Below the pieces are notes generated by a model that saw only the letters and a program-made list of their open reading frames with translations, was not told the DNA's origin and ran no database searches. This document shows, in pieces, positions 1 through 12,049 of a DNA stretch of 64,000 bases. The stretch spans positions 558,001-622,000 of the forward strand of contig NZ_VYKJ01000001.1 in assembly GCF_008710095.1 (NCBI RefSeq), read 5' to 3'. The translations under genes were made by a program, and so were the position numbers. Origin of the DNA: Affinibrenneria salicis. Lineage in GTDB: Bacteria > Pseudomonadota > Gammaproteobacteria > Enterobacterales > Enterobacteriaceae. Position 1 is the first letter of the stretch, and every line of letters starts with the position of its first letter.

Positions 1-62
1 GTCGCGAACGGCAACAGTACGGAACAACACAGGAGAATCAGTATGGCAAAACGTCGGGTCAT
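1..62 (-). CDS. dsbD: Start of a secreted or membrane protein, probably DsbD (partial)
   Basis: An ATG on the minus strand at 62 opens a frame that runs off the left edge and begins MTRRFAILILLCCSVLLPFA, a typical signal peptide: basic start followed by a hydrophobic core. A TGA lies four codons upstream in the same frame, so the start cannot be much earlier. In E. coli the dcuA side of this locus continues with cutA and then dsbD, the membrane thiol:disulfide reductase that carries electrons to the periplasm, and DsbD starts with a very similar signal sequence. Only about 20 residues are visible, so the assignment rests on signal peptide plus synteny. Confidence 0.45.
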   Translation of the reverse strand, partial: MTRRFAILILLCCSVLLPFA

Positions 63-156
63 GGCAGAGCGTCACCAGTGAAAACATCAAACGGGTCGAT
101 GTCCGTTTACGGAAACAGAGACCGGCATACTATACCCTGGTTTGGCGTCAGGGAAA

Positions 157-187
157 GCCGAACGGCGCGCGGGCGGCGCCGTTCGGC
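157..187 (-). terminator. Hairpin after dcuA
   Basis: A perfect 12-bp stem (GCCGAACGGCGC, 157-168, with 176-187) and a 7-nt loop lie 7 bp past the dcuA stop codon. On the minus strand it is followed by only a short T run (TTTCCC), so it may be a weak intrinsic terminator or an mRNA 3' end stabiliser. Confidence 0.55.
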
Positions 188-194
188 CAGTGGC

Positions 195-1496
195 TTACAG
201 CACCAGATTGCCGAGGATAAAGCCGAATATAACGGCCAGCGCGATGGCCAGCACGCCGGGGATCAGGAATGAGTGATTAAACACGAACTTGCCGATGCGG
301 GTTGAGCCGGTGTCGTCCATCTCAACGGCGGCCAGCAGCGTCGGGTAGGTCGGCAGCACAAACAGCGCCGACACCGCCGCGAAAGAGGCCACGGCGGTAA
401 CCGGCGATACGCCCAGCATCAGCGCCGCCGGCATCAGCGCTTTGGCGGTGGCGGCCTGCGAGTACAGCAGCATGGCGGCGAAAAACAGCACGATGGACAG
501 CATCCACGGATAGGTTTGCAGCAGCGTGCCCGCAGTGGCCTGAATATCCGCGATATGGGCCTTCACGAAGGTATCCCCCAGCCACGCCACGCCCATCACG
601 CATACGCAGGCGCTCATGCCGGATTTGAAGGTACTGGCGGAAAGGATCTGTCCGGTATCCACCCGACAACACAGGCAAATCAGCGTGGCGATGGTCAGCA
701 TGAAGACTACGATGGCTTCATTGCGCGGGAGAACCGGATTTTGAATTAAGCCGACCGTCTCGCTAATCGCGGTGGCGTAGAGCACGACGGCCACGATCCC
801 GACGACGAACAGCAAGACCGAACGCCTGGCGGCGGGTTTTATGTCCAGCAGCGTGCTTTTGCGCAGCGCCACTTCGCCTTTGGCGAGGCGCGCCTGATAG
901 ACCTCGTCGTCCTTCAGATCTTTGCCGAGGAAGTTGGTCACGATGGCCGTCAGCAGCACCGCCGCCAGGGTGGTGGGGATACAAATGCCGAGCAGCATGA
1001 GATAGCTCACGCCGTGCGGCTCCAGTATCCCGGCGACAAATACCACGGCGGCGGAAATGGGCGAAGCGGTAATCGCAATCTGCGAGGCGACCACGGCGAT
1101 AGACAGCGGGCGCGAAGGGCGAATGCCTTGTTCTTTGGCGACTTCGGCGATCACCGGCAGCGTCGAAAAGGCGGTATGGCCGGTGCCGGCCAGCAGGGTC
1201 ATAAACCAGGTGACGAGCGGGGCGAGAAAGGTGACGTATTTCGGCTGGCGGCGCAGCAGTTTTTCCGCCAGGCTGACCAGATAGTCCATTCCGCCGGCGA
1301 CCTGCATGGCGGCGATAGCGGCAATGACGGACATAATGATTTGAATCACGTCGAAAGGAATGACGCCGGGTTTCATCTGCGTGCCGAGGGTGAGCACCAG
1401 CACACCCAACCCGCCGGCGAGACCAATACCGATGCCGCCCAGACGGGCGCCGAGATAAATAGCGAGTAATACGATAATCAATTCTGTGGTAAGCAT
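195..1496 (-). CDS. dcuA: Anaerobic C4-dicarboxylate transporter DcuA
   Basis: DcuA exchanges or imports aspartate, fumarate, malate and succinate across the inner membrane and works with aspartase. The frame is open further upstream, but the ATG at 1496 is preceded by AAGGAG at 1505-1510 and gives MLTTELIIVLLAIYLGARLG and a 433-residue protein, the usual length of DcuA. The sequence is hydrophobic along its length, consistent with a multi-helix membrane carrier. It lies downstream of aspA in the same direction, as in E. coli. A gap of 366 bp separates the two genes, so dcuA may have its own promoter as well as read-through from aspA. Assignment is from recognised family sequence and synteny. 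Confidence 0.95.
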   Translation of the reverse strand: MLTTELIIVLLAIYLGARLGGIGIGLAGGLGVLVLTLGTQMKPGVIPFDVIQIIMSVIAAIAAMQVAGGMDYLVSLAEKLLRRQPKYVTFLAPLVTWFMTLLAGTGHTAFSTLPVIAEVAKEQGIRPSRPLSIAVVASQIAITASPISAAVVFVAGILEPHGVSYLMLLGICIPTTLAAVLLTAIVTNFLGKDLKDDEVYQARLAKGEVALRKSTLLDIKPAARRSVLLFVVGIVAVVLYATAISETVGLIQNPVLPRNEAIVVFMLTIATLICLCCRVDTGQILSASTFKSGMSACVCVMGVAWLGDTFVKAHIADIQATAGTLLQTYPWMLSIVLFFAAMLLYSQAATAKALMPAALMLGVSPVTAVASFAAVSALFVLPTYPTLLAAVEMDDTGSTRIGKFVFNHSFLIPGVLAIALAVIFGFILGNLVL

Positions 1497-1862
1497 CTTC
1501 GTGCTCCTTATATAGGGTAACCATGGAAAAGATTTGTCCCCGTTAGCTTTCAGGCCGCCGGCGCGCCGGCTTTGCCCTGTAAATCGGTTGCCGCCCGGCG
1601 TACGCCTTGCCGCAACCCGAACCCCATGGGGGATAGCGCTTTCTTTCAGATAAATAAAAGGCACGCGATTCATATGAACTGCGTGCCTGAATATTGATAC
1701 CCGTCATACCGCAGATTGCAGACGCACAGGCTTTGTCGTCCGGCCCGGGGATTCACCGCGGCGCCGTGTCATGGGGCCGATGAAGGGGCCGCGCGTCGTA
1801 TTGTTCAACAGGACGACGCGCGGCTCTGCATCAGGATGCCGGCCCCGGATTGATGCCGGCGG
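1497..1862. other. aspA-dcuA intergenic region
   Basis: No gene is visible in this 366-bp gap. It holds a long GC-rich hairpin (1788-1799 pairing with 1813-1824, loop of 13 nt) just after the aspA stop, without a T run on the minus strand, and an imperfect FNR-like sequence TTGAT-N4-GTCAT at 1694-1707 whose second half matches poorly. The upstream end of the open dcuA frame (1497-1673) is not counted as coding because the family start lies at 1496. Confidence 0.5.
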
Positions 1863-3299
1863 TTATTGTTCGCTTTCGTCGGTATAACGTTTGGCCTTAT
1901 AGGCCGGGTGCATCAGGTTTTGCACCGAAAAGATGTCGTCCAGTTCGGATTCGGTGAGCAGACCCCGCTCCAGTACGACTTCCCGTACGCTTTTGCCGGT
2001 TTCGGCGCAGATTCTGCCGACAATATCGCCATTGTGATGCCCGATGAACGGGTTCAGATAGGTGACGATGCCGATGGAGTTGAATACGTAGGCTTCGCAG
2101 ACGTCTTTATTCGCGCTAATGCCGTTAACGCATTTCTCCAGCAGGTTATAACAGGCGTTGGTCAGAATATGGATCGATTCAAACAGCGCCTGGCCGATGA
2201 CCGGCTCCATGACGTTGAGCTGCAGCTGGCCGGCTTCGGACGCCATCGTGACGCACACATCGTTGCCAATGACCTTAAAGCACACCTGATTGACCACTTC
2301 CGGCACTACCGGGTTCACTTTGGCGGGCATAATCGATGAACCGGCCTGCAGTTCGGGCAGGTTGATTTCATTCAGACCGGCACGCGGGCCGGAGGAGAGC
2401 AGGCGCAGGTCATTACAGATTTTCGACAGCTTGACCGCCAGCCGCTTCAGTGCGCTGTGCACCATCACGTAAGCGCCGCAGTCCGAAGTGGCTTCAATCA
2501 GGTCTTCCGCCGGCACGCAAGGCAGGTTGCTGACTTCCGCCAGTTTTTTTACCGCCAGTTGCTGGTAGCCGTCCGGCGTGTTCAGGCGCGTGCCGATCGC
2601 CGTCGCGCCCAGGTTGACTTCCAGCAGTAGTTCGGCAATGTGCAGCAGATTTTTATTTTCTTCTTTCAGCAGCACATTAAAAGCGTGGAATTCCTGCCCC
2701 AATGTCATCGGTACGGCGTCCTGCAGCTGGGTGCGCCCCATCTTCAGAATATTTTCAAACGCCTGAGCCTTGCGCTCGAAGCCGTTGCTCAATTGAGTAA
2801 TGGCTTCGATGAGTTTCAAAATGGAGGCGTAAACCGCGATGCGAAAACCGGTTGGATAGGCGTCGTTGGTGGACTGGCATTTGTTCAGGTGATCGTTGGG
2901 GTTCAGGTACTGATATTCGCCTTTCTGGCGCCCCATCAGCTCCAGGCCGATATTGGCCAGCACCTCGTTGGTATTCATATTAACCGAGGTGCCCGCGCCG
3001 CCCTGGAATACGTCGATTGGGAACTGGTCCATACATTTGCCGTTATTCAGCACCTCGTCGCAGGCTCTGATAATGACATCGGCAATTTTACGCGGAATGG
3101 TCTGCAGTTCTTTATTGGCCAGCGCCGCGGCTTTTTTTACCATGACCATGCCGCGCACAAACTCCGGGATATCGCTGATTTTACTGTTACTGATATAAAA
3201 GTTTTCTATAGCGCGCAAAGTATGGATTCCATAGTAAGCGTCTGCGGGAACTTCGCGCGTACCTAACAGGTCTTCTTCAATACGAACGTTATTTGACAT
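1863..3299 (-). CDS. aspA: Aspartate ammonia-lyase (aspartase)
   Basis: AspA interconverts L-aspartate with fumarate and ammonia in the cytoplasm. From the ATG at 3299 the product has 478 residues and starts [20 protein letters not shown], as in E. coli aspartase; the 28 codons open upstream are not family sequence. The fumarase/aspartase signature [11 protein letters not shown] is present in the C-terminal half and the protein ends in the familiar KRYTDESEQ tail. It is followed by dcuA, giving the classical aspartase-transporter pair. A CRP site lies about 190 bp upstream, consistent with known catabolite control of aspA. Confidence 0.97.
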   Translation of the reverse strand: MSNNVRIEEDLLGTREVPADAYYGIHTLRAIENFYISNSKISDIPEFVRGMVMVKKAAALANKELQTIPRKIADVIIRACDEVLNNGKCMDQFPIDVFQGGAGTSVNMNTNEVLANIGLELMGRQKGEYQYLNPNDHLNKCQSTNDAYPTGFRIAVYASILKLIEAITQLSNGFERKAQAFENILKMGRTQLQDAVPMTLGQEFHAFNVLLKEENKNLLHIAELLLEVNLGATAIGTRLNTPDGYQQLAVKKLAEVSNLPCVPAEDLIEATSDCGAYVMVHSALKRLAVKLSKICNDLRLLSSGPRAGLNEINLPELQAGSSIMPAKVNPVVPEVVNQVCFKVIGNDVCVTMASEAGQLQLNVMEPVIGQALFESIHILTNACYNLLEKCVNGISANKDVCEAYVFNSIGIVTYLNPFIGHHNGDIVGRICAETGKSVREVVLERGLLTESELDDIFSVQNLMHPAYKAKRYTDESEQ

Positions 3300-3820
3300 G
3301 AGAGCCTTCTCTTTCAGCAGCCGACGGGGGTAAATTTGTTGAATTGTATTACAGTTAACCCGAATAACCAGATGTTTGACCATACAACTTTGCTATTGCT
3401 GACATGATATGCTGCAAATATAAAAATAGAGTAATATGGATCACTTTATCGATTTTCGTCCGGCGCGAGATAAACGATTTGTGATAGTAGTCACGAGTAA
3501 AGAAATGTCGAAAAAGGAGACGCAGGCTTGAAATCCGCTGCCGGCGTAACCATTTCATCAGTCAGTAATGAACGCGTCCGGAGTTGTCATCTGCCTCCGG
3601 CTTCTGGCGAGGCTCCCATATCCGGTGCTATCGTTGGTTGAATGGCGACGCAGTTCTGTTTTTTAACATGATAGTAATCAATCGCGATGCCCGGAAGATT
3701 TTACCGGATGGCGACGTCGGTAAACAACGTCGCCGCAGTGACTGAGCGCACGGTGTAAAGACGTCCGCTCCGCCGTCCGCAGGATGACGGAACCGATTGA
3801 TTATTCAACAGGAGAATCCG
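3300..3820. other. aspA/fxsA divergent intergenic region
   Basis: This gap of 521 bp carries no gene. It contains the CRP site at 3480-3495, a possible aspA -10 element CATATT (minus strand, 3433-3438) placed as expected for a CRP class I promoter, and an 8-bp inverted repeat GGCGACGT / ACGTCGCC at 3710-3717 and 3727-3734 close to fxsA. Confidence 0.5.
3480..3495 (-). promoter_or_regulatory. CRP-cAMP binding site upstream of aspA
   Basis: TGTGA-TAGTAG-TCACG matches the CRP consensus TGTGA-N6-TCACA in 9 of 10 conserved bases. Its centre is about 188 bp from the aspA start codon and about 61 bp from a start site predicted from the CATATT element at 3433-3438. aspA is a known CRP target in E. 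coli. Confidence 0.65.
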
Positions 3821-4303
3821 GTGCGCTGGTTACCCTTATTATTACTTTTTCTTTTGGCCTACGTCGAAATATCGCTGTTTATCAGCGTAGCTGAGGTGTT
3901 CGGCGTGGCGATCACGTTGCTGCTGGTGGTGTTTACCTCTTGCGTGGGGGTATCGCTGGTGCGCAATCAGGGCGTAAAAACCTTTGTGCAGATGCAGCAG
4001 AAAATCGAAGCGGGCGAAAGCCCGGCGGCCGAAATGGTGAAAAGCGTTTCTCTGGTTCTGGCGGGTTTTCTGCTGTTGGTACCGGGTTTTTTCACCGATT
4101 TCCTGGGGCTGTTATTGTTGCTGCCGCCGGTACAGAAATCGTTGACGCTGAAACTGTTGCCGCATCTGCATCTGTGGCGCGGCAGACCGGGCGCAGGGCC
4201 GGAGAGCGGCCAGACCTTCGAGGGCGAGTACCAGCGTAAGGACCGCGGCGCCGACCGTCTGGAGGATCTGCCCCCGAGCGACGAAAAAAATGATCGGCAA
4301 TGA
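3821..4303 (+). CDS. fxsA: Membrane protein FxsA
   Basis: FxsA is a small inner-membrane protein that, when overproduced, relieves exclusion of phage T7 by the F plasmid; its normal role is not settled. The GTG at 3821 is chosen: it has AGGAG at 3810-3814 and yields VRWLPLLLLFLLAYVEISLF, matching the family N terminus. The product is 160 residues, with hydrophobic segments in the first 110 residues (including LVPGFFTDFLGLLLLLPPVQ) and a charged C-terminal tail with the conserved FEGEYQRKD. It is located before groES as in E. coli. Confidence 0.92.
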   Translation: MRWLPLLLLFLLAYVEISLFISVAEVFGVAITLLLVVFTSCVGVSLVRNQGVKTFVQMQQKIEAGESPAAEMVKSVSLVLAGFLLLVPGFFTDFLGLLLLLPPVQKSLTLKLLPHLHLWRGRPGAGPESGQTFEGEYQRKDRGADRLEDLPPSDEKNDRQ

Positions 4304-4397
4304 AAAACAAGTAGATTATTTATCTATATGAAATTTAATGATTATTTTTATCCTTTCCCACTAAAGTCCGCCCTGGGGCAAAAAAAATTTATTTTCT

Positions 4398-4806
<409 letters not shown>

Positions 4807-4817
4807 TCCACGTGTAA

Positions 4818-6509
<1,692 letters not shown>

Positions 6510-6593
6510 TGCCGGCCGGCCGGTTGCGCGCCGTGTCGACCGGGTATCGTTGATACTCTGCCGGTTGCGCGCCGCAACCCGACTGTCTCTATA

Positions 6594-6628
6594 GCAATCC
6601 GGCCTTTCAGGCCGGATTGCTTTTTTTT
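6594..6628 (+). terminator. Intrinsic terminator of groES-groEL
   Basis: A perfect 11-bp stem, GCAATCCGGCC (6594-6604) with GGCCGGATTGC (6610-6620), has a 5-nt loop and is followed by eight T residues (6621-6628). It lies 85 bp after the groL stop. Confidence 0.93.
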
Positions 6629-6807
6629 GAACCCGCAACGCCCGCCGGGACCTTCTGCCCTTCCTGCCTGTCGTAACGCGCGCCGCACGCGGTGAATATG
6701 CGCGTTCGCGCGTCATCAATTCGTACCTGACGTGTTATAGAATTGCTATTCTGCGCTACAATACTGGACTGTTACTTTATTTACGAAAGACCTGAGACGG
6801 GGTAAGG

Positions 6808-7344
6808 ATGATGTCTGAGCAGTCGCTGGCAATTCTGCACGCCGTCCAATGGTTGTCGCAGCCGCCGTCCTCGTTGCCCGTCGCCCTGCTTGACTGGTTG
6901 ATGGAAAAGGGGTCAATGACGCAGCGGCTCGAGCAACACTGCAGCCGGGTCAGCGTCAGGCTGTGCCGCGAGGGATATGTCGCGCCGCCGTCGCTGGGCG
7001 ATGAGTGCGAGCAACTGCCCGCCAGCGAGCGCTACTGGCTGCGTGAAGTGGTGCTGTACGGCGATGAAACGCCGTGGCTGTTCGGCCGCACGCTGGTGCC
7101 GTCGCAGACGCTTTCCGGCGCGCAGCGGGCGTTGACCGAAATCGGCTCGGTGCCGCTGGGGCGTTATCTGTTTAACAAACGGAGCCCGGAGCGGGACTAC
7201 ATCCACATCGGCAGCCACGGCGGTCTGTGGGCGCGTCGATCAAGGCTGCGTCTGTCCGGTAACCCCCTGTTGTTGACCGAACTCTTTTTACCTGAAGCCC
7301 CCGTTTATGCGGCCGCGGACCGGACTGATAAATCAGCATTCTGA
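6808..7344 (+). CDS. ubiC: Chorismate lyase
   Basis: UbiC removes pyruvate from chorismate to give 4-hydroxybenzoate, the first committed step of ubiquinone synthesis. The 178-residue product shows the family blocks [35 protein letters not shown] and [14 protein letters not shown], including the arginine and glutamate used for product binding and catalysis. Two ATG codons lie in tandem (6808 and 6811) behind GGGGTAAGG; the second may be preferred for spacing. ubiA follows after 7 bp, forming the conserved ubiCA operon. Confidence 0.94.
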   Translation: MMSEQSLAILHAVQWLSQPPSSLPVALLDWLMEKGSMTQRLEQHCSRVSVRLCREGYVAPPSLGDECEQLPASERYWLREVVLYGDETPWLFGRTLVPSQTLSGAQRALTEIGSVPLGRYLFNKRSPERDYIHIGSHGGLWARRSRLRLSGNPLLLTELFLPEAPVYAAADRTDKSAF

Positions 7345-7351
7345 GGAGAAA

Positions 7352-8245
7352 ATGGCGTTGGAGAGAAGTATTGCGGCCAGTAAATGGCAGGCATATTGCC
7401 GTTTGATGCGTATTGATAAGCCGATTGGCTCGATGCTGCTGCTGTGGCCTACGCTGTGGGCGCTGTGGCTGGCCGGGCTCGGCAGGCCCGGCAACTGGGT
7501 GCTGCTGGTGTTTGTCGCCGGCGTCTTTCTGATGCGCGCCGCGGGCTGCGTGATTAACGACTATGCCGATCGCCACTTCGATGGACACGTTAAGCGCACG
7601 GCGCAGCGGCCGCTGCCCAGCGGCGAGGTGAGCGAGAAGTCGGCGAAGGTGTTGTTTATCATACTTGTCCTGTTGTCGTTCGGTTTGGTGCTGACGCTGA
7701 ATACGATGACTATCTGGCTATCAGTGGCCGGGCTGGGGCTGGCGTGGATCTATCCGTTTATGAAGCGCGTCAGCCATCTGCCGCAGCTGGTGCTGGGCGC
7801 GGCCTTCGGCTGGTCGATCCCGATGGCGTTTTCCGCCGTGAGCGAGAGCCTGCCGCTAAGCTGCTGGATCATGTTTCTGGCCTATTTGTGCTGGACCGTC
7901 GCCTACGATACCCAGTACGCCATGGTCGATCGCGACGATGACTTAAAAATCGGCGTAAAGTCCACTGCGATTCTATTCGGCCGCTTCGATACAGTGATTA
8001 TCGGGCTGTTGCAGTTTGCCACGCTATTGCTGATGCTGTGGCTGGGCTACCTTACCGATCTGGGCGCGCCTTACTACTGGTCGATACTGTTGGCCGGCGG
8101 GTTGTTCGCCTGGCAGCAGCGGATGATCGCCGGGCGCGATCGCGACGCCTGCTTCCTCGCTTTCCGCAACAATAATTACGTGGGTATGGTGTTGTTTATC
8201 GGTATTCTGCTCAGTCTGCCTGAGGGCAATGGCTTCGGTTACTGA
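7352..8245 (+). CDS. ubiA: 4-Hydroxybenzoate octaprenyltransferase
   Basis: UbiA attaches the polyprenyl tail to 4-hydroxybenzoate in the inner membrane. The ATG at 7352 has GAGGAG at 7342-7347 and gives 297 residues; the frame is open upstream into ubiC but family sequence begins here ([20 protein letters not shown]). Both aspartate-rich motifs for the Mg-diphosphate are visible: [15 protein letters not shown] and [16 protein letters not shown]. The rest is hydrophobic helices typical of membrane prenyltransferases. It is cotranscribed with ubiC and convergent with plsB. Confidence 0.96.
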   Translation: MALERSIAASKWQAYCRLMRIDKPIGSMLLLWPTLWALWLAGLGRPGNWVLLVFVAGVFLMRAAGCVINDYADRHFDGHVKRTAQRPLPSGEVSEKSAKVLFIILVLLSFGLVLTLNTMTIWLSVAGLGLAWIYPFMKRVSHLPQLVLGAAFGWSIPMAFSAVSESLPLSCWIMFLAYLCWTVAYDTQYAMVDRDDDLKIGVKSTAILFGRFDTVIIGLLQFATLLLMLWLGYLTDLGAPYYWSILLAGGLFAWQQRMIAGRDRDACFLAFRNNNYVGMVLFIGILLSLPEGNGFGY

Positions 8246-8257
8246 ACTGGAAAGGAG

Positions 8258-8284
8258 CAGCGGCGAAACCCGGATTCGCCGCTG
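8258..8284. terminator. Hairpin between convergent ubiA and plsB
   Basis: A perfect 10-bp stem, CAGCGGCGAA (8258-8267) with TTCGCCGCTG (8275-8284), has a 7-nt loop and sits in the 52-bp gap between the two stop codons. There is no strong T run on either strand, but the position suggests a shared 3' end for both transcripts. Confidence 0.55.
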
Positions 8285-8297
8285 TCTGGATGAGGGA

Positions 8298-10766
8298 TCA
8301 GGCCGACGGCGGCGCGTCTTCCTGTTTGTCCTCTTCGCCGTCGCTTTCGTCCGGCGCGGTAACGCTTTCGATGGTAAGCCTGATTTCCGGCGTAATCAGG
8401 TTGCTCAGAATGGCATAAGCCTCGCGCGTTTTTTCCTGAATCGCATCGCCGCTGTCGCTGATATAGCCTTCATTACGCAGCGTCGCCACCAGACTTGAAA
8501 ATACCGCCTTATCGAAAAACTCCGGTGCGTTGATGCCGTGCAGAACGGATAAACGTTGCGCCAGGATGCGGCTCTCTTTTTCCAGCGCGCCGCGGTTAAT
8601 GCCGGGGTTGGCGCCGAGCAGCGAAAGCGTGATGGCATAGCGCTGCAGCGTTTCCCTGACGCCGGCCGCCAGCAGCTGCAGCGTACGAATGCGCGCCGGA
8701 TTCAACACCAGCTCGCCGTCTTTGTCATATACCAGTTGCTGGCGGGTCAGTTCCTGCGCCAGCGCGGTCAGCACTTCCGGCAGTTGATCCTTGCTGTAGT
8801 GCAGGAACAGCTCGCCCTGCAGCATCGGATAGATCAGCGTAACCTGGCGGATCAGTTCGTCCACCTTCACCCGACGATAGTGGATGATGATGCTGGCCAG
8901 CAGAGAGGGCAGCACCAGCAGGTGGTGGATGTTATTGCGGTAGTAGGTCATCAGTACGGCCTGTTCGCGCGGCAGCAGGATAATATCGCCGATATTGTCC
9001 TTCTCCGCTTCGAACTTGTTCATACTGAGCGCATGTTCCAGCAGCTCTGCCGGGGTCTTATCCGGCGCGGTGACATCCGGGCTGTAGGGCACATTGCGCA
9101 GGAGTTGCAGATAACAATCCAGCTGCTCCAGCAACTGTTCGCGCGTCAGCGCGCGCTGACGGGAAGCCAGCAGCGCGGTGGAACACAGATTCATGGCGTT
9201 GGCGGCGGCGGCTTTGTTGATCCGCACCATGATATCGCCGGCGATTTCCTGCACGGTTGGCGTCAACCAGCCCGGCCGCTGCGCCTCGATGGGGTCGATG
9301 GCGTCGCGCCATTGCGGTACGCGCTGGTTGAGCCAGGTCATCAGCGGCAACGGTTCGCCGAAGTTGACGTAGCCCTGACCGAGGTTGCGCAGCTTACGTA
9401 AGCCGCGCACCATTTGCAGAAAACCTTCTTTTTCTTTTGTCGCGCCGCGCAGTTCTTTGGCGTAAGTCGCTACTTCCATCACGTGCTCATAGCCGATGTA
9501 GATCGGGATCAGCGTGATCGGACGCGTGCCGCCGCGCAGCATGGCCTGGAGAGTCATGGCCAGCGTACCGGTTTTCGGCTCCAGCAGGCGACCTGTGCGC
9601 GAGCGTCCGCCCTCCATAAAGTATTCGACCGAGTAGCCGCGGCTGAACAGTTCGCCGAGATACTCGCGAAAAATCGTGGAGTAGAGCTTATTGCCTTTAA
9701 AGGTACGGCGAATAAAAAACGCCCCCAGACGGCGGAAGATCGGCCCGGCCGGCCAGAAATTCAGGTTAATGCCGGCGGCGATATGCGGCGGCACCAGCCC
9801 CTGGTGATACAGCACGTAGGACAGCAGCAGATAATCCATATGGCTGCGATGGCAGGGCACATAGACCAGCTCGTGACCATCCTGAGCCAGCTGACGCACC
9901 CGCTCGGCGTTATGCACGTTCAGGCCCTGATACAGGCGGTTCCACGTCCAGCCCAATACCCGGTCGGAGAGCCGTATGGCTTCATAGGAGAAGTTGGCGG
10001 CGATCTCTTCCATCAGCGCGATGGCGTTCTGCTGCGCTTTCTCATAAGAGATTTTCTTGCTGCGCGCCTCATCCTCGACGGCCTTCTTAATCGCCTTCGA
10101 ATCGAGCAGTTTATTGAACAGATCCTGACGCACCGGCAGACGCGGCCCGACGGCAGCCAGACGCTGGCGGGCAAAGTGCATACGGGCGACGCGCGCCAGC
10201 TTGTGGGCGATGGTTTTGTCGGTACCGTGTTCGGTCGCCATATAGCGCAGCGATACCGGGCTGGAGAAACGCACAAAGCTGTCGCGCCCCAGCCACAGGA
10301 TGGCGAAGAATTTTTGCAGTCCGTTGAGCACGCGCAAATGCGGCGCCTGATGCGTGCCTTCCCGTCCCGGCGAACGGCCGAACATCACGGAAACCGGCAC
10401 CATCTGAACATCAAGATCCGGGTTGCTGCGGTGCAGATCCAAATAATCGTGAAACAGTTTTACGGACTCGAGCCCAGGCGTGTAATAGCGAAAAATGCGC
10501 GGCCCGTCATTAATAAACACGTGGCTGGGCAGTTCCGTCCCGTCAATATACAGCGGCTGCAGGGGATCGGGCAGATCCAGCGCCAGGCAGCGCGTCCGCA
10601 ATGTGAGCAGATCCGCTTTGGAATTGTAAGGCAGCACATAAATAATTGGCTTGCTGGGATCCAGCCCTAATTCGCCAACCGGATCGATGGGAATAACCTT
10701 ACTTTTCACTAAAGTTTTTAGTGGTAATTTCAATAAGTTATAGTAGATTTTACGCCAGACTGACAT
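8298..10766 (-). CDS. plsB: Glycerol-3-phosphate 1-O-acyltransferase
   Basis: PlsB transfers an acyl chain to sn-glycerol-3-phosphate, the first step of phospholipid synthesis, at the inner membrane. From the ATG at 10766 ([20 protein letters not shown]) it has 822 residues, slightly longer than the 807 of E. coli because of an acidic C-terminal tail rich in D and E. Acyltransferase blocks are visible: the H-x4-D motif in [30 protein letters not shown] and [17 protein letters not shown]. The 56 codons open upstream are not family sequence. The gene is divergent from dgkA, as in E. coli. Confidence 0.96.
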   Translation of the reverse strand: MSVWRKIYYNLLKLPLKTLVKSKVIPIDPVGELGLDPSKPIIYVLPYNSKADLLTLRTRCLALDLPDPLQPLYIDGTELPSHVFINDGPRIFRYYTPGLESVKLFHDYLDLHRSNPDLDVQMVPVSVMFGRSPGREGTHQAPHLRVLNGLQKFFAILWLGRDSFVRFSSPVSLRYMATEHGTDKTIAHKLARVARMHFARQRLAAVGPRLPVRQDLFNKLLDSKAIKKAVEDEARSKKISYEKAQQNAIALMEEIAANFSYEAIRLSDRVLGWTWNRLYQGLNVHNAERVRQLAQDGHELVYVPCHRSHMDYLLLSYVLYHQGLVPPHIAAGINLNFWPAGPIFRRLGAFFIRRTFKGNKLYSTIFREYLGELFSRGYSVEYFMEGGRSRTGRLLEPKTGTLAMTLQAMLRGGTRPITLIPIYIGYEHVMEVATYAKELRGATKEKEGFLQMVRGLRKLRNLGQGYVNFGEPLPLMTWLNQRVPQWRDAIDPIEAQRPGWLTPTVQEIAGDIMVRINKAAAANAMNLCSTALLASRQRALTREQLLEQLDCYLQLLRNVPYSPDVTAPDKTPAELLEHALSMNKFEAEKDNIGDIILLPREQAVLMTYYRNNIHHLLVLPSLLASIIIHYRRVKVDELIRQVTLIYPMLQGELFLHYSKDQLPEVLTALAQELTRQQLVYDKDGELVLNPARIRTLQLLAAGVRETLQRYAITLSLLGANPGINRGALEKESRILAQRLSVLHGINAPEFFDKAVFSSLVATLRNEGYISDSGDAIQEKTREAYAILSNLITPEIRLTIESVTAPDESDGEEDKQEDAPPSA

Positions 10767-10893
10767 AACAACATGAAGCCTCTTGTTAGCGATGCGTGGC
10801 AAGGATACCAGAAAGCGCGCTGGATATCTGTTGAGATGAGACAACGAAGCTGCGTTAAAATTGCGGCTGAAAGTGGATAATGGAAGGAAAAAC

Positions 10894-11259
10894 ATGAATA
10901 AGGCAACCGGACTAACCCGCATCATTAAGGCCACCGGCTATTCTCTGCAGGGGCTGAGGCTGGCGTGGCGGTATGAGGCGGCTTTTCGCCAGGAGGTGCT
11001 GCTGCTGATCGCGGCGGTGGCGGTGGCGCTGTGGCTGGATGTGTCCGTCGTCGAACGGCTGTTGCTGATCCTTTCCGTGGCGCTGATTGTGTTGATGGAA
11101 CTGCTGAATAGCGCGATAGAGGCGGTGGTCGATCGCATCGGAATGGAACGGCATGAATTGTCCGGCAGGGCGAAGGATATCGGCTCGGCCGCCGTCTTCG
11201 TCGCCATCCTGCTGGCGCTGGTTGTCTGGCTCAGCATCCTTTGGTCAAATTTTGCATGA
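10894..11259 (+). CDS. dgkA: Diacylglycerol kinase
   Basis: DgkA phosphorylates diacylglycerol to phosphatidic acid so that lipid headgroup turnover products can be reused. The ATG at 10894 has GGAAGG upstream and gives [20 protein letters not shown] and 121 residues, one less than E. coli. It has an amphipathic N-terminal helix and three membrane helices, with the catalytic block [20 protein letters not shown] intact. It is divergent from plsB and followed by lexA. Confidence 0.96.
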   Translation: MNKATGLTRIIKATGYSLQGLRLAWRYEAAFRQEVLLLIAAVAVALWLDVSVVERLLLILSVALIVLMELLNSAIEAVVDRIGMERHELSGRAKDIGSAAVFVAILLALVVWLSILWSNFA

Positions 11260-11306
11260 CTGCCGGCAAAATATAATAAAAAACCAGCGTTTATTCATCT
11301 CGCAGT

Positions 11307-11334
11307 TTCCAATTCTGTTTTACCTGTATATACT
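11307..11334 (+). promoter_or_regulatory. lexA promoter
   Basis: TTCCAA (11307-11312) and TATACT (11329-11334), 16 bp apart, resemble the -35 and -10 elements of the E. coli lexA promoter. The -10 element lies inside the first SOS box, so LexA binding would block RNA polymerase. Confidence 0.7.
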
Positions 11335-11339
11335 CACAG
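11324..11339 (+). promoter_or_regulatory. SOS box 1 (LexA operator)
   Basis: CTGT-ATATACTC-ACAG is a perfect match to CTGT-N8-ACAG. It overlaps the lexA -10 element and shows that lexA represses itself. Confidence 0.92.
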
Positions 11340-11344
11340 CAAAA

Positions 11345-11360
11345 CTGTATAAACAACCAG
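11345..11360 (+). promoter_or_regulatory. SOS box 2 (LexA operator)
   Basis: CTGT-ATAAACAA-CCAG matches the SOS consensus except for one base, as does the second operator of E. coli lexA. It is offset 21 bp from box 1 (two helical turns) and ends 8 bp before the lexA start codon. Confidence 0.85.
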
Positions 11361-11368
11361 GGGGCGGA

Positions 11369-11977
11369 ATGAAAGCATTAACGGCCAGGCAGCTGCAGGT
11401 TTACGAGCTGATTCGCGATCACTTAGCGCAGACGGGAATGCCGCCAACCCGTGCCGAAATCGCTCAGCAGCTGGGGTTCCGTTCGCCAAACGCGGCAGAA
11501 GAGCATTTAAAAGCGCTGGCGCGCAAAGGTGTGATTGAGATTGTCTCCGGCGCTTCGCGCGGCATTCGCCTGCTGATGGAAGAAGAAAACGGTTTGCCGC
11601 TGATTGGCCGCGTGGCGGCGGGCGAACCGCTGCTGGCTCAGCAGCACATTGAAGGGCACTATCAGGTGGATCCGTCCATGTTCCGGCCGGGCGCGGATTT
11701 CCTGCTGCGCGTTAGCGGTATGTCGATGAAGGATATCGGCATTATGGACGGCGATTTGCTGGCCGTCCATAAAACGCAGGATGTGCATAACGGCCAGGTG
11801 GTGGTGGCGCGCATCGAAGATGAAGTCACGGTGAAGCGGCTAAAGAAACAGGGCAACATTGTGCAGTTGCTGCCGGAAAACAGCGAATTTTCCCCTATCG
11901 TGGTTGATCTACGCCAGCAGAGCTTTTCGATCGAAGGGCTGGCGGTGGGCGTGATCCGCAATGGCGACTGGAACTAA
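11369..11977 (+). CDS. lexA: SOS regulator LexA
   Basis: LexA represses DNA-damage genes and cleaves itself when stimulated by RecA filaments. The ATG at 11369 follows GGGGGCGG and gives the standard 202 residues. The N-terminal winged helix-turn-helix ([20 protein letters not shown]) is followed by the Ala84-Gly85 cleavage site (RVAAGEPLL) and the catalytic dyad Ser119 (RVSGMSMKD) and Lys156 ([10 protein letters not shown]). Two SOS boxes precede it. In E. coli dinF and yjbJ follow; here zur follows directly in the opposite direction. Confidence 0.98.
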   Translation: MKALTARQLQVYELIRDHLAQTGMPPTRAEIAQQLGFRSPNAAEEHLKALARKGVIEIVSGASRGIRLLMEEENGLPLIGRVAAGEPLLAQQHIEGHYQVDPSMFRPGADFLLRVSGMSMKDIGIMDGDLLAVHKTQDVHNGQVVVARIEDEVTVKRLKKQGNIVQLLPENSEFSPIVVDLRQQSFSIEGLAVGVIRNGDWN

Positions 11978-12000
11978 GCGTAACGTTGTACTGCGCTGCC

Positions 12001-12032
12001 GGTAAGCGGGCGGCGCGGCTCGCCCGCTTACC
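12001..12032. terminator. Hairpin between convergent lexA and zur
   Basis: A perfect 12-bp stem, GGTAAGCGGGCG (12001-12012) with CGCCCGCTTACC (12021-12032), has an 8-nt loop and lies 23 bp after the lexA stop and 17 bp after the zur stop. No T run follows on the plus strand, so termination strength is uncertain. Confidence 0.6.
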
Positions 12033-12049
12033 CCGGCGGAAGGGCCGGC

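Noticed and set aside
1694..1707. FNR-like site TTGAT-N4-GTCAT upstream of dcuA
   Set aside because: Only one half site is good and the site is about 200 bp from dcuA with no promoter elements to match.
9414..10670. Plus-strand frame of 418 codons opposite plsB
   Set aside because: Antisense to plsB, which has complete acyltransferase motifs.
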